Source: Bacteroidota bacterium (GTDB taxonomy: Bacteria; Bacteroidota; Bacteroidia; Bacteroidales; JAAUTT01). Taken from it: a stretch of 64,000 nucleotides of DNA. Made by a program: the position numbers and the translations under genes. The stretch lies in assembly GCA_030706405.1 (NCBI GenBank), contig JAUZOO010000001.1:329762-393761 (forward strand), given 5' to 3'. Of the stretch, positions 1 to 8,476 are shown piece by piece. Position 1 is the stretch's first letter. Each line of letters begins with the position of its first letter. The notes beneath the pieces were generated by a model. It had not been told where the DNA came from and did not search any database. It saw nothing but the letters and a program-made list of their open reading frames with translations.

Positions 1-884
1 ATTGCCGAATAAACCCGGATCACTTTTCTCCCTGTAACGATCGATTTTCCTTCTTCAAAATAAGAATTACCGGCAGTTAGCGCCCGATACATCGCAACAG
101 AGTCAGTGCCTGCCAGCGACATGGCTTTATCGGTAAGCGAATCGACAGAATGTGCCGCAAAAACGTGCTTATTGGAAATAATTGCAGCCGCTCCTTTGCC
201 TGTTATAGCGTGTTTTTTAATAATATCCTTTAAAACAGCTAAATCGATATCGAGACCAATAGCTGCTTTAAACCGTCCGTTTTCAATTTTGGGGATTATC
301 AACGAAGTCTCATAAAATTTATGTGTTTTATCTTTCAGATAAGAATAAAAATAAGGGTCGAGAATTACGGGCCGTTTTTGGGTCTTAGGAATTACATAAT
401 AATCTTCATTTTCATAACCGGAAGGGTCTTCTTCGGTCATGATCTGATTTTCATTTTTATAAAATGATACGCTGTAAATGCCATTTACCGGCTTATAAAG
501 TGGATCGCTGGCATATTTTTTATCGGTTTCGCCAAAAGCATCGGGCTCCCATATTGCCCACAATGCAAGGTAATCCGGGTGTTCCAGTAACATGCCCTTC
601 ATCATCTCGTTAAGTTCTTCGCGATTATACGAATTACTCTTTTGCGATGCCGAAAACGCCGCAACAAGCGTATTAAGAGACTCATACGAACGGTTAATAT
701 ACTTTTCGACTTCAACTGAAATATTTATACTGGTAAATTTAGTTTTATCGTTGGCCGATTTAATGGCATCGTTATAACTATTTTCCGATATAAAAACAAT
801 AATACCGAGAGATAGAACAAACACTACCGAAATTATACTCAAATAGATACGTATTCCTAGCTTACTAAAACCACTAATTTTCAT
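1..884 (-). CDS. dCache-domain membrane sensor, N-terminal part only (runs off the window)
   Basis: An open frame starts at the ATG whose first base is 884 and runs off the left edge, so only about 294 residues are seen. The N-terminus (MKISGFSKLG) is followed by one hydrophobic helix (about residues 12-32) and then an extracytoplasmic region resembling dCache_1 ligand-binding domains, with the stretch YLALWAIWEPDAFG and later a PVILDPYFYSY segment. Such sensors are usually histidine kinases or chemoreceptors. The response regulator gene lies about 200 bp upstream on the same strand, so a histidine kinase partner is the best inference, but the catalytic part is outside the window. Confidence 0.75.
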   Translation of the reverse strand, partial: MKISGFSKLGIRIYLSIISVVFVLSLGIIVFISENSYNDAIKSANDKTKFTSINISVEVEKYINRSYESLNTLVAAFSASQKSNSYNREELNEMMKGMLLEHPDYLALWAIWEPDAFGETDKKYASDPLYKPVNGIYSVSFYKNENQIMTEEDPSGYENEDYYVIPKTQKRPVILDPYFYSYLKDKTHKFYETSLIIPKIENGRFKAAIGLDIDLAVLKDIIKKHAITGKGAAAIISNKHVFAAHSVDSLTDKAMSLAGTDSVAMYRALTAGNSYFEEGKSIVTGRKVIRVYSA

Positions 885-1084
885 AACCTTAAGTAATTGT
901 AATGATTAATAATAAAACGGCTGATTCAGTTGAATCTCAATTAAATATAAACCAATTGCAAGATAAGATGCTATTATTAATAAAGTTACTGATTTGTTTT
1001 ATTAAAGTGAAATTTTTTACTGCGATGAACTACAAAAATCACAACATTACAATAACAATCTGATTAAAAAATACTTACACTAAT

Positions 1085-1765
1085 CTATAGCGTAAGATTA
1101 AACTTATACCCCATGCCGTAAATAGTCTGAATATAGTCGTTGGCGCCCTTGTCAAGCATTTTGCGCCGGAGATTTTTAATGTGTGTGTAAATAAAATCGT
1201 ACGAGTCCACCAAATCCATGTTATCGCCCCAGAGGTGTTCGGCAATCGACTCCTTAGTAACTACACGATTTTTGTTGGAAAGAAAAAATAACAGCAGGTC
1301 ATATTCCTTTTTGGTAAGGGTAAGCGGCTGATCATTAACGAAAACATTCATACTGTCAAGGTCAATCCTGATTTCGTTACAGACAACCTCCTTGCTTCCG
1401 CTAAAGCTACGACGACGAATGATGGATTTAATACGGGCGTTAAGTTCTGAAAGATGAAAAGGCTTGGTAAGGTAATCGTCGGCGCCTATTTCGAGGCCAT
1501 CGATCCTGTCTTTTAAATTATTACGTGCCGAAAGGATAATAATTCCCGCATCGGATTTTATCTGCTTAAGTTCTTTTATAATATCGAGCCCATTACCATC
1601 AGGAAGACCGATGTCCACAATAATACAATCGTAATTATAGAGGTTAATCTTTTCGCGTGCCTGATTAAAACCGGCAACCTTTTCGCTGCGGTAACCTTCC
1701 TGGTTAAGATATTGCTCCACCGATTCGGCTAAGGCTTTTTCATCCTCAATAATTAGAACTTTCAT
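1085..1765 (-). CDS. OmpR/PhoB-family response regulator
   Basis: A 226-residue two-domain DNA-binding response regulator. The receiver domain (residues 1-115) has the acidic pair E7/D8, the phospho-acceptor D51 (IIVDIGLPDG), S79 and K101 (LTKPF). The C-terminal winged helix (about 128-226) ends in the usual YIQTIYGMGYKF wing. Length is typical. It is followed on the same strand by the dCache sensor, its probable cognate partner. A promoter-like CAAAAGTA (TACTTTTG on the coding strand) sits 26 bp before the start. The target genes are not evident. Confidence 0.93.
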   Translation of the reverse strand: MKVLIIEDEKALAESVEQYLNQEGYRSEKVAGFNQAREKINLYNYDCIIVDIGLPDGNGLDIIKELKQIKSDAGIIILSARNNLKDRIDGLEIGADDYLTKPFHLSELNARIKSIIRRRSFSGSKEVVCNEIRIDLDSMNVFVNDQPLTLTKKEYDLLLFFLSNKNRVVTKESIAEHLWGDNMDLVDSYDFIYTHIKNLRRKMLDKGANDYIQTIYGMGYKFNLTL

Positions 1766-1790
1766 GGTATGGTTCGGTTTAAATCTCCCA

Positions 1791-1798
1791 CAAAAGTA
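1791..1798 (-). promoter_or_regulatory. Bacteroidota -7 element for the response regulator
   Basis: The coding strand reads TACTTTTG, matching the Bacteroidota -7 consensus TAnnTTTG, 26 bp upstream of the response regulator ATG. No clear -33 element was identified. Confidence 0.5.
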
Positions 1799-1843
1799 AA
1801 GAAATCCCTCTTAATTTTGTGCCTTCCTTGTTGCCCAGTCCTT

Positions 1844-3358
1844 TCAAACAAACCGCGACTGCATTCGCTTAACTCGCAGCGCCCGATTCCGGTTTGCCCG
1901 GTATATCCCATAAATAATGATGACGACAATAGGTAACAAAAAATTTAAGTATTTCAGAAACATCTTTTCTCCATCCTCCATAGGTTTGAGCATACGCGAG
2001 GTTACACCTTTGGTACGCAGGTCGATGAGACCGGTGTCGTCGCTAAGCCAGTCAACCGAATTTACGAAAAGGTTAATATTATCGGGAGGCAGAGGCTGTG
2101 CCTGTTGCCCTTCGCCGTTTATCACAAAATTGGCATTCGACATTACAATCATTTTACCTTCCCGTCCATTCTTTGGAATAAGAGAGGCTGCCACAACCAG
2201 GTTCCGAAGCGGAAAATCTTTCTGTTCCCACTGACGGTCTATATCGAAATGAGCTGGGGGGATCTGTTCCCCTGTTTTATCAGATGTTGTGGCCAAAACC
2301 TCAAACTTCCGCGAAGCATCGCCGGTATAAGTAATGGGACAGGCAAATTGGAAAAGAACGGCTTCAAGTCCTTCGGTAACCGGATGTTTTTCAAAATTAG
2401 TTATGACTGGCAAATACGGAAATTTAACCTGAATAACCATTCCGGACGCATCCTGCTGTGCTCCAACGGTTCCGCAGTTTGCATCCACAATTAGCTTATC
2501 TCCTAAATTAATTCCTTTGCCTTTAAGCCATTTTTCGAGACCATTATTCAACACATAGCCTATTCCGCTCTGAAAATTACCATCTACATGGGTTGCAGCA
2601 ATACACAGGTTACCGCCTTCTGAAAGGTATCTGTCGATTTGCTGAAAATGTTTAGCCGGGATAGAATCGCGCGGCCCTATAATAAGCAGCGTTTTATATT
2701 GGTTAAGGTTATAAACCGAATCGTTAAGGTAAACGGGCTGAACGTTATAAAGTACATCCAAATTACTATATATCTGATGAATAGCAGAAAGACCCGGTTC
2801 GCCATGTCCCTGCAATATCCCGATAGCCGGTTTATTGGTTATCGTAAGCTTCTTAATTGCTGCCGAAAGGGCATACTCCATGGCAGCTCCCTGCTGAATT
2901 ACAGGAATAATCTCGGTTTTGTTTCCAATTTTAACCACAGCGCCAAGATAAACCTTCTGTTGTTTCACCTCATCTTTATCGCGTACGTTGAGCACCACAG
3001 GCTGAACTCCTGATTTCAGGGCCTTTTGTTCGTTTTCGTCATTATCCGACGGATTTACAAATTCGTAACGGATCTTATTTTTTGACAGACTCGAATATTC
3101 AACTACAACATCCTTGAACTCACGGCTGGTATTTATCAAATCGGGCGGAAGGTCTTTGGTAATATAGGCCGTTACAGTAACCGGTTCTTTCAGTTCCTTT
3201 AAAATCTTTTTCGTTGCTTTACTCAACGAATAAATCTTGTCGGCAGTAAAATCGAGCCTGAAAAAATACATATTAGACAGCACGTTAACCACAATCAAGA
3301 CTCCAATGGTCACCAAAAAAGTATATATAAGTTTTTTACGACTTTTCATCACTTGCAT
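1844..3358 (-). CDS. gldG: GldG-like ABC transporter auxiliary (substrate-binding-like) protein
   Basis: About 504 residues. A transmembrane helix near the N-terminus (KLIYTFLVTIGVLIVVNVLS) is followed by the GldG pattern YFFRLDFTADKIYSLSKATK, a long periplasmic domain, and a C-terminal helix (FLLPIVVIIIYGIYRANRNR). GldG partners the GldA/GldF ABC transporter linked to gliding motility and type IX secretion in Flavobacteria; non-gliding Bacteroidota also carry it, so motility cannot be inferred. It directly follows gldF. The open frame begins at a TTG abutting the gldF stop, but ATG codons at 3358 or 3349 are more likely starts; 3358 is used here. Confidence 0.88.
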   Translation of the reverse strand: MQVMKSRKKLIYTFLVTIGVLIVVNVLSNMYFFRLDFTADKIYSLSKATKKILKELKEPVTVTAYITKDLPPDLINTSREFKDVVVEYSSLSKNKIRYEFVNPSDNDENEQKALKSGVQPVVLNVRDKDEVKQQKVYLGAVVKIGNKTEIIPVIQQGAAMEYALSAAIKKLTITNKPAIGILQGHGEPGLSAIHQIYSNLDVLYNVQPVYLNDSVYNLNQYKTLLIIGPRDSIPAKHFQQIDRYLSEGGNLCIAATHVDGNFQSGIGYVLNNGLEKWLKGKGINLGDKLIVDANCGTVGAQQDASGMVIQVKFPYLPVITNFEKHPVTEGLEAVLFQFACPITYTGDASRKFEVLATTSDKTGEQIPPAHFDIDRQWEQKDFPLRNLVVAASLIPKNGREGKMIVMSNANFVINGEGQQAQPLPPDNINLFVNSVDWLSDDTGLIDLRTKGVTSRMLKPMEDGEKMFLKYLNFLLPIVVIIIYGIYRANRNRALRVKRMQSRFV

Positions 3359-3367
3359 TTTAAACAA

Positions 3368-4093
3368 TTAATCGACCATATTACGTTTGGAAAGAACCAT
3401 TTTCGTCCCAATCAATGCCAGAAAGACGAAGGAACAGAAATAAATTAGGTCTTTAGAATCGATAACCCCGCGTGAAATCGAATCGTAATGCGTCGAAACG
3501 CTCAAATAGCTCAAAATCTGACCTGTTAATCCGGTAAAATTTCCAGCCAACACATTAAATATCCAATGAAAAAAGATTCCAATAAAGATAGTCAGCAGGA
3601 AACTGACAATCTGATTATTCGTAAGCGAACTGGTAAAAATACCAAGGCTGATGTACGTTGCACTCACCAGTATAAGACCGAGGTAACCGCTCCAAACGGC
3701 ACCATGATCCACCGGGCCCAGAAACAACAAGGTAATGTAATACGGAAGGGTAAGGGCTAATGCCACAGCCACCAGCAATAGTACCGAACCAAACTTGCCC
3801 AGTATTACCTGCCAGTCGGTAACCGGCCGGGTAAGCAACAGTTCGATGGTACCTGTTTTCTTTTCTTCGGAGATAAGCCGCATGGTAAGCGCAGGTATCA
3901 GAAAAAACAGGGTCCAGTAAGCGATACTAAAGAATGACTGAAGGCTTGCTTCGTTCGCCAGAAAAACATCGGAACCAAAAAGCCAGGTAAAAAAGCCCGT
4001 AAGGCCTAAAAATGCAACCAACATGATATAAGCTATCAGCGAATCGAAAAATGCATTCAACTCACGATTAGCTATTATCCATATCTTCATCAT
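3368..4093 (-). CDS. gldF: GldF-like ABC-2 permease
   Basis: A 241-residue integral membrane protein with about six hydrophobic helices and the ABC-2 permease hallmark LISEEKKTGTIELLLTRPVTDWQVILGKF in its cytoplasmic loop. It belongs to the GldF family, the membrane subunit that pairs with the GldA ATPase. Its stop abuts the gldG reading frame, so translation is probably coupled. The 185 bp between it and gldA hold no gene and no clear terminator, so one transcription unit is likely. The start codon is doubled (two Met codons), leaving one residue of uncertainty. Confidence 0.9.
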   Translation of the reverse strand: MMKIWIIANRELNAFFDSLIAYIMLVAFLGLTGFFTWLFGSDVFLANEASLQSFFSIAYWTLFFLIPALTMRLISEEKKTGTIELLLTRPVTDWQVILGKFGSVLLLVAVALALTLPYYITLLFLGPVDHGAVWSGYLGLILVSATYISLGIFTSSLTNNQIVSFLLTIFIGIFFHWIFNVLAGNFTGLTGQILSYLSVSTHYDSISRGVIDSKDLIYFCSFVFLALIGTKMVLSKRNMVD

Positions 4094-4278
4094 TTCTGAA
4101 AAATTTATGTAATAAAAAATAGAACACGGATTTGACGGATAAAACGGATGCCTTTTTCAAATTCCGTCAACTGAATTTGCTTAGCAACTAAAGTCCGTTA
4201 ACCAAACATTTTGTCTTAGTACTTTATACTCAATACTTTTATGTTTGTTGAAAGGAGTAAAAATTACCATAGGCCGAT

Positions 4279-5202
4279 TTAGTTTAAAGTTAATTCCCTA
4301 AAGATATCTTCGAGCTTGGTTTCAACAGGCGTAAGCTCAGTAAGTGTCCACCCGTTGTTGCAACATAATTCAAAAACCTGACGACGAACCGAAGTACCCG
4401 GCAAACAGTGCAGCTCAAACGAATGTTGATGTTTTAAATCAACGTCTTCGACCTGTGGAAGGTTTTTTAAAGCTTGGTAAATATCGTCACGATCACCATC
4501 TTCGATAGTCAGCCTCAGTACTTCGCGGCCTGTGGCTTGTTTGCGAAGTTGCTTAGGCGTTCCATCGGCAACAATACGGCCTTTGTTGATAATTATAATC
4601 CGGTCGCACGTGGCCTCAACTTCGGCAAGGATATGCGAACTCAAGATCACGGTTTTTTCTTTCCCAATCTTCCTGATCAAAGTACGGATTTCAACAATTT
4701 GATTGGGATCCAAGCCGGTAGTTGGTTCATCGAGAATAAGCACTTTAGGGTCGTGAATAAGCGCCTGGGCCAAGCCTACGCGCTGCCGGTACCCTTTGGA
4801 CAGTTCGCTGATTTTTTTGTGCTTCTCACCTTCCAGCCCACAGGTATCAACCATTTCGAGGATACGACTTTTTATTTGCGACGAGGGAATAGCCTGCAGC
4901 CGTGCCACAAAATAAAGATAATCGAGTACGCCCATGTCTTCGTACAACGGATTGTTCTCAGGGAGATAACCGATGTGTTTCTTCACATCTTCGGGAAAAT
5001 CGAGAACAGAAACGCCCCCCACCTTAACAGACCCGCCGGAAGGAGCAAGGTAAGATACCAAAGCCCTCATCGTGGTTGTCTTTCCTGCCCCGTTAGGTCC
5101 AAGAAGACCAAGAATTTCACCTGGTTTCACATCGAACGAGATATTATCCACCGCCCGTTGTGTTCCATATTTCCTGGTAAAATTTTTAACAATAATGTTC
5201 AT
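4279..5202 (-). CDS. gldA: GldA-like ABC transporter ATP-binding protein
   Basis: A 307-residue ABC ATPase. Walker A GPNGAGKT is at residues 35-42, the signature LSKGYRQ at 134-140, Walker B VLILDEP at 154-160, and the H-loop histidine lies in ILSSHILAEVEA. The C-terminal extension of about 90 residues is typical of GldA-type ATPases and ends LEDIFRELT. It is first in the gldA-gldF-gldG series on this strand. A promoter-like element lies at 5270-5277. Family assignment rests on the neighbours as well as the motifs. Confidence 0.9.
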   Translation of the reverse strand: MNIIVKNFTRKYGTQRAVDNISFDVKPGEILGLLGPNGAGKTTTMRALVSYLAPSGGSVKVGGVSVLDFPEDVKKHIGYLPENNPLYEDMGVLDYLYFVARLQAIPSSQIKSRILEMVDTCGLEGEKHKKISELSKGYRQRVGLAQALIHDPKVLILDEPTTGLDPNQIVEIRTLIRKIGKEKTVILSSHILAEVEATCDRIIIINKGRIVADGTPKQLRKQATGREVLRLTIEDGDRDDIYQALKNLPQVEDVDLKHQHSFELHCLPGTSVRRQVFELCCNNGWTLTELTPVETKLEDIFRELTLN

Positions 5203-5269
5203 CTTAACACCTTTGTCAAAATATTGATAATCTTATAATTAATATAGCTTTATATGCTATAAGTGGATA

Positions 5270-5277
5270 CAAAATTA
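5270..5277 (-). promoter_or_regulatory. Probable -7 element for gldA
   Basis: The minus strand reads TAATTTTG, matching TAnnTTTG, 68 bp upstream of the gldA start. A good but short match in AT-rich DNA, so only moderate support. Confidence 0.4.
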
Positions 5278-5412
5278 AATGGCTTAAGCTTAGTTGTTTG
5301 TTAAGAAATGTTAATTATGCGTCTTCTTACCTGATAGTATGATTCTTACAAAATACTATACTCTGATTAATAACTATTTACTGCAAAATTTTCATGTTAT
5401 AAAATATATTTT

Positions 5413-5457
5413 TGACAAAATGTCGCTTTAAAAATGTCAATTTGAGCCATTTTGTCA
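5413..5457. promoter_or_regulatory. Inverted repeat upstream of hsp20, possible activator site
   Basis: TGACAAAATG (5413-5422) is repeated as its exact reverse complement CATTTTGTCA (5448-5457), separated by 25 bp. It lies just upstream of a sigma-54-like promoter, where an enhancer-binding protein or heat-shock regulator would bind. This is inference from position. The 5203-5540 interval holds no gene. Confidence 0.4.
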
Positions 5458-5469
5458 CCAAAGAGGTAT

Positions 5470-5485
5470 TGGTACGAAACTTGAA
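5470..5485 (+). promoter_or_regulatory. Sigma-54 (RpoN)-like -24/-12 promoter for hsp20
   Basis: TGGTACGAAACTTGAA aligns with the sigma-54 consensus TGGCACGN4TTGCA. The -24 GG and the TTG of the -12 box are correctly spaced, with A in place of the -12 C. It is 56 bp upstream of the hsp20 start. The altered -12 base makes this a candidate only. Confidence 0.45.
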
Positions 5486-5540
5486 AAAAACTAAGCGTAA
5501 AAACAACTTAAAGTCTAATTAAATATAGGAGGACAAAACA

Positions 5541-5966
5541 ATGTTACCAATGTTAAGATTCAATCGCCCGGCTTTAGCCGATGACTTTTTCAGAAATAAC
5601 TTTCTGAGCGACCTGTTCGAATCCGAAGCCGGATACAGCAATCCAGCTGTAAACATTATCGAAGGCAAAGAAAGCTTCAGTATTGAAGTTGCGGCTCCGG
5701 GCCTCGATAAAAACGATTTTCAGATTAACCTCGAACGCAACGTTCTGACCATTTCGTCGGAAAAAGAAACGGAAAAAGAAGAAAAAGACGGCAAGTATAT
5801 GCGTCGCGAATTCAGCTACTCAACTTTTAAAAGGTCGTTTACGCTGCCCGAAACCGTAGAATACGAAAAAATCGTAGCATCGCACAAAAATGGTATCCTT
5901 ACCGTTACCATTCCTAAACGCGACGAAGCCAAGATTAAACCGGCTCGCCAGATTGATATCTCATAA
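5541..5966 (+). CDS. Small heat-shock protein, Hsp20/alpha-crystallin family
   Basis: A 141-residue ATP-independent holdase chaperone of the cytoplasm. The alpha-crystallin domain spans about residues 33-130, with the conserved NGILTVTIPK near its end. The C-terminus carries the I-x-I oligomerisation motif (QIDIS). The start is firm: a strong AGGAGG ribosome-binding site at 5527-5532, rare in this phylum, precedes the ATG by 8 bp, suggesting high translation on induction. It is a single-gene unit with a sigma-54-like promoter upstream and a terminator hairpin downstream. Confidence 0.95.
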   Translation: MLPMLRFNRPALADDFFRNNFLSDLFESEAGYSNPAVNIIEGKESFSIEVAAPGLDKNDFQINLERNVLTISSEKETEKEEKDGKYMRREFSYSTFKRSFTLPETVEYEKIVASHKNGILTVTIPKRDEAKIKPARQIDIS

Positions 5967-5980
5967 TAAAAACTAGCATA

Positions 5981-6023
5981 AAAAAGCCGTCAGTAACGCT
6001 TTACGTTAACTTGACGGCTTTTT
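5981..6023 (+). terminator. Terminator after hsp20
   Basis: AAAAAGCCGTCA (5981-5992) pairs with TGACGGCTTTTT (6012-6023), giving a 12-bp stem with a T-run. The A-run on the left arm lets it also serve the convergent lipoprotein gene. Confidence 0.85.
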
Positions 6024-6049
6024 TGTTTTCACCCTTTACATCCCTCAGC

Positions 6050-6682
6050 TCATTGTTCCTTGTTACTTATAATCTTTAGTTTCAAAGTTCCGTTCTCTTG
6101 CACCAAACTAACACTGCCAATAATAACCTCATTATAGGTATTCACCTGCTTCAAAAGTACATTCTGATAATCTTCTTTTTCCAGTTTCAAATTGGTAGAA
6201 GACAAAAACGAGGTATCTGCAAATAGGTAAGTATCATTCAGGTCATTGCTGTACCATACAACTTCGGATCGAATTAAACCCGAGCCGTGCGTCAAGGTAA
6301 AACACAATTCATAAAGACTATCTCTGTTTAAATCAACAACTAAAAAATTCTCTGGTTTATGAGCTCCCAACAGATTATTTCGTCCTAAATCATATACCTT
6401 TCCATTCTTAATAAATAAGGCTCTATTGGATAATCCTGGAACATCCGTTGTAATGGTGAATACTTGTGCTCTCATTTTACTCCAAATTTCATTTGTAGTA
6501 ATTTCTTCAACAGAATAGATAAGTGACGGACTCATATCAGGATTATAAACACTGTATATCCACTCCCGAATTAAGTCTTTCGATTCTTCAGATGATATTT
6601 TCTCGGGCGTCGAGGATTGGTCTTCACAAGATAATTGAGACAGCCAAAAACAGATAATCCCAATTAGGTATAGTTTTTTCAT
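6050..6682 (-). CDS. Putative lipoprotein of unknown function
   Basis: 210 residues. A signal peptide ends in a lipobox (LSQLSC, Cys about residue 19), so it is probably lipid-anchored in the envelope. The mature part is soluble-looking, with a central VFTITTDVPGLSNRALFIKNG segment and a conserved-looking FLVVDLNRDSLYELCFT stretch. I do not recognise a family. It converges on hsp20 across a bidirectional terminator and is divergent from cysS, with a 177-bp upstream gap. Confidence 0.75.
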   Translation of the reverse strand: MKKLYLIGIICFWLSQLSCEDQSSTPEKISSEESKDLIREWIYSVYNPDMSPSLIYSVEEITTNEIWSKMRAQVFTITTDVPGLSNRALFIKNGKVYDLGRNNLLGAHKPENFLVVDLNRDSLYELCFTLTHGSGLIRSEVVWYSNDLNDTYLFADTSFLSSTNLKLEKEDYQNVLLKQVNTYNEVIIGSVSLVQENGTLKLKIISNKEQ

Positions 6683-6821
6683 GACGAATACCGTTCTAAA
6701 ATTTCACCATAAAAATACGATATAAATCAATTTATTACCGACGAATATTTTAACTTAAAACGCGAAGGTAATGCCTGATATTATTCTTTGAGATTAAGTT
6801 TCAATTCTTTTTCGTCTTTTA

Positions 6822-6829
6822 TATCTTTG
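6822..6829 (+). promoter_or_regulatory. -7 element for cysS
   Basis: TATCTTTG is a perfect match to TAnnTTTG, 30 bp before the cysS ATG. Confidence 0.6.
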
Positions 6830-6859
6830 ACCCTCTTAATAATTGATAATTCTTGACCG

Positions 6860-8329
6860 ATGCAACACTCGCTATATCTGTACAATACGATTTCGCGTAA
6901 AAAAGAACTTTTCGAACCCCTACATTCACCTTTTGTGGGCATGTACGTTTGTGGCCCCACGGTTTATGGCGATGCCCATTTAGGCCATGCCCGCCCGGCC
7001 ATCACCTTCGATTTGCTGTTCCGCTACCTCAGCCATCTGGGATATAAAGTTCGCTACGTGCGTAACATCACCGATGTTGGACATCTCGAAAACGATGCCG
7101 ACGAAGGAGAAGATAAGATTGCCAAAAAAGCCCGCCTCGAACAGCTCGAACCTATGGAAGTGGTGCAATATTATACCAATCGCTATCACGAATTTACCGA
7201 AAAACTCAACGTGCTGCCGCCAAGCATCGAGCCGCACGCATCGGGACACATCATCGAACAAATCCAGTTAGTCGAAAAAATTCTGGAATCTGGTTTTGCT
7301 TACGAAAGCAATGGCTCAGTTTATTTCGACGTGCTGAAATACAACGAGAAACATCCTTACGGAAAGCTATCAGGCCGTGTGCTCGACGACTTGCTAAGCA
7401 CCACCCGCGACCTCGACGGACAATCCGAAAAACACAACAGTTTCGACTTTGCCCTTTGGAAAAAAGCAGGGGCCGAGCATATCATGCGCTGGCCATCGCC
7501 CTGGAGCGACGGTTTCCCCGGTTGGCACCTCGAGTGTACTGCCATGAGCACCAAATACCTTGGCGAAGTGTTTGATATTCACGGTGGTGGCATGGACTTA
7601 CTCTTCCCGCATCACGAATGCGAAATCGCACAATCAACCGCTGCCATTGGCAAGGATTCCGTTCGTTATTGGGTTCATAATAATATGATTACCATCAACG
7701 GCCAAAAAATGGGAAAATCGCTCGGTAACTTCATTACGCTCGAAGAATTGTTTACCGGAAACCATAAGCTGTTGGAAAAATCCTACAGTCCGATGACCAT
7801 CCGTTTCTTTATACTAATGGCGCAATACCGCGGAACGCTCGATTTTTCGAACGAAGCATTGCAAGGTGCCGAAAAAGCCTTCCAACGATTGATGAGTGCC
7901 GTACAAACCCTCGAAAAAATTAAGACTTCAGACAAATCGACGGTGGATGTAACCAATCTGGAATCAAAATGTTACGAGGCAATGAACGACGATTTGAACA
8001 GTCCGATGGTAATTGCCAACCTGTTCGACGGTGTGCGTTGGATCAACTCCATTGCCGACGGTTCCGAATCGATTTCTGCTAATGACCTCAAAACCTTAAA
8101 AGCTCTTTATAAGACCTTTGTATTCGATATCCTGGGCCTTAAAGATGAGAGTATGGCAGGTGCCAATACCGAACTACTCGATGGGTTAATAAGTATGATT
8201 TTAAAAGAACGCCTCGAAGCCAAAGCGAAAAAAGACTTTGTCACTTCTGACCGTATCCGCGACGAGCTTACCAAACTCGGCGTAACCGTAAAAGATAAAA
8301 AAGACGGCTTCGACTGGGAAATCAAATAA
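6860..8329 (+). CDS. cysS: Cysteine--tRNA ligase
   Basis: A 489-residue class I aminoacyl-tRNA synthetase that charges tRNA-Cys. It carries the zinc ligand C31 ([11 protein letters not shown]), the HIGH-type motif HLGH at residues 40-43, the zinc/cysteine-pocket segment [10 protein letters not shown] and the KMSKS-type motif KMGKS near residue 282. The C-terminal DALR-like helical domain ends in [20 protein letters not shown], as in other CysRS. Length is typical. It is a single-gene unit with its own promoter and terminator. Confidence 0.97.
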   Translation: MQHSLYLYNTISRKKELFEPLHSPFVGMYVCGPTVYGDAHLGHARPAITFDLLFRYLSHLGYKVRYVRNITDVGHLENDADEGEDKIAKKARLEQLEPMEVVQYYTNRYHEFTEKLNVLPPSIEPHASGHIIEQIQLVEKILESGFAYESNGSVYFDVLKYNEKHPYGKLSGRVLDDLLSTTRDLDGQSEKHNSFDFALWKKAGAEHIMRWPSPWSDGFPGWHLECTAMSTKYLGEVFDIHGGGMDLLFPHHECEIAQSTAAIGKDSVRYWVHNNMITINGQKMGKSLGNFITLEELFTGNHKLLEKSYSPMTIRFFILMAQYRGTLDFSNEALQGAEKAFQRLMSAVQTLEKIKTSDKSTVDVTNLESKCYEAMNDDLNSPMVIANLFDGVRWINSIADGSESISANDLKTLKALYKTFVFDILGLKDESMAGANTELLDGLISMILKERLEAKAKKDFVTSDRIRDELTKLGVTVKDKKDGFDWEIK

Positions 8330-8350
8330 ACCGATAATACATTGATTTAT

Positions 8351-8390
8351 AAAGCCGTTACCGTCAAACATTGATGGAATGGCTTTTTTA
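8351..8390 (+). terminator. Terminator after cysS
   Basis: AAAGCC (8351-8356) pairs with GGCTTT (8381-8386), with an imperfect inner stem (CCGTCA with TGATGG) and a following T-run. It lies 22 bp after the stop. Confidence 0.65.
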
Positions 8391-8444
8391 ATGTTTTTTA
8401 AGAAAAAAAAAGAAATTCCCCCCCTTGTTTTGCATTCTGCGAAG

Positions 8445-8452
8445 TATCTTTA
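8445..8452 (+). promoter_or_regulatory. -7 element for ispG
   Basis: TATCTTTA differs from TAnnTTTG only in the last base and lies 25 bp before the ispG ATG. Confidence 0.45.
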
Positions 8453-8476
8453 CACCTTAATTTTTCCACAAGGGGT

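Noticed and set aside
4474-5238. 254-codon plus-strand frame opposite gldA
   Set aside because: The opposite frame has complete ABC ATPase motifs; the plus frame has none.
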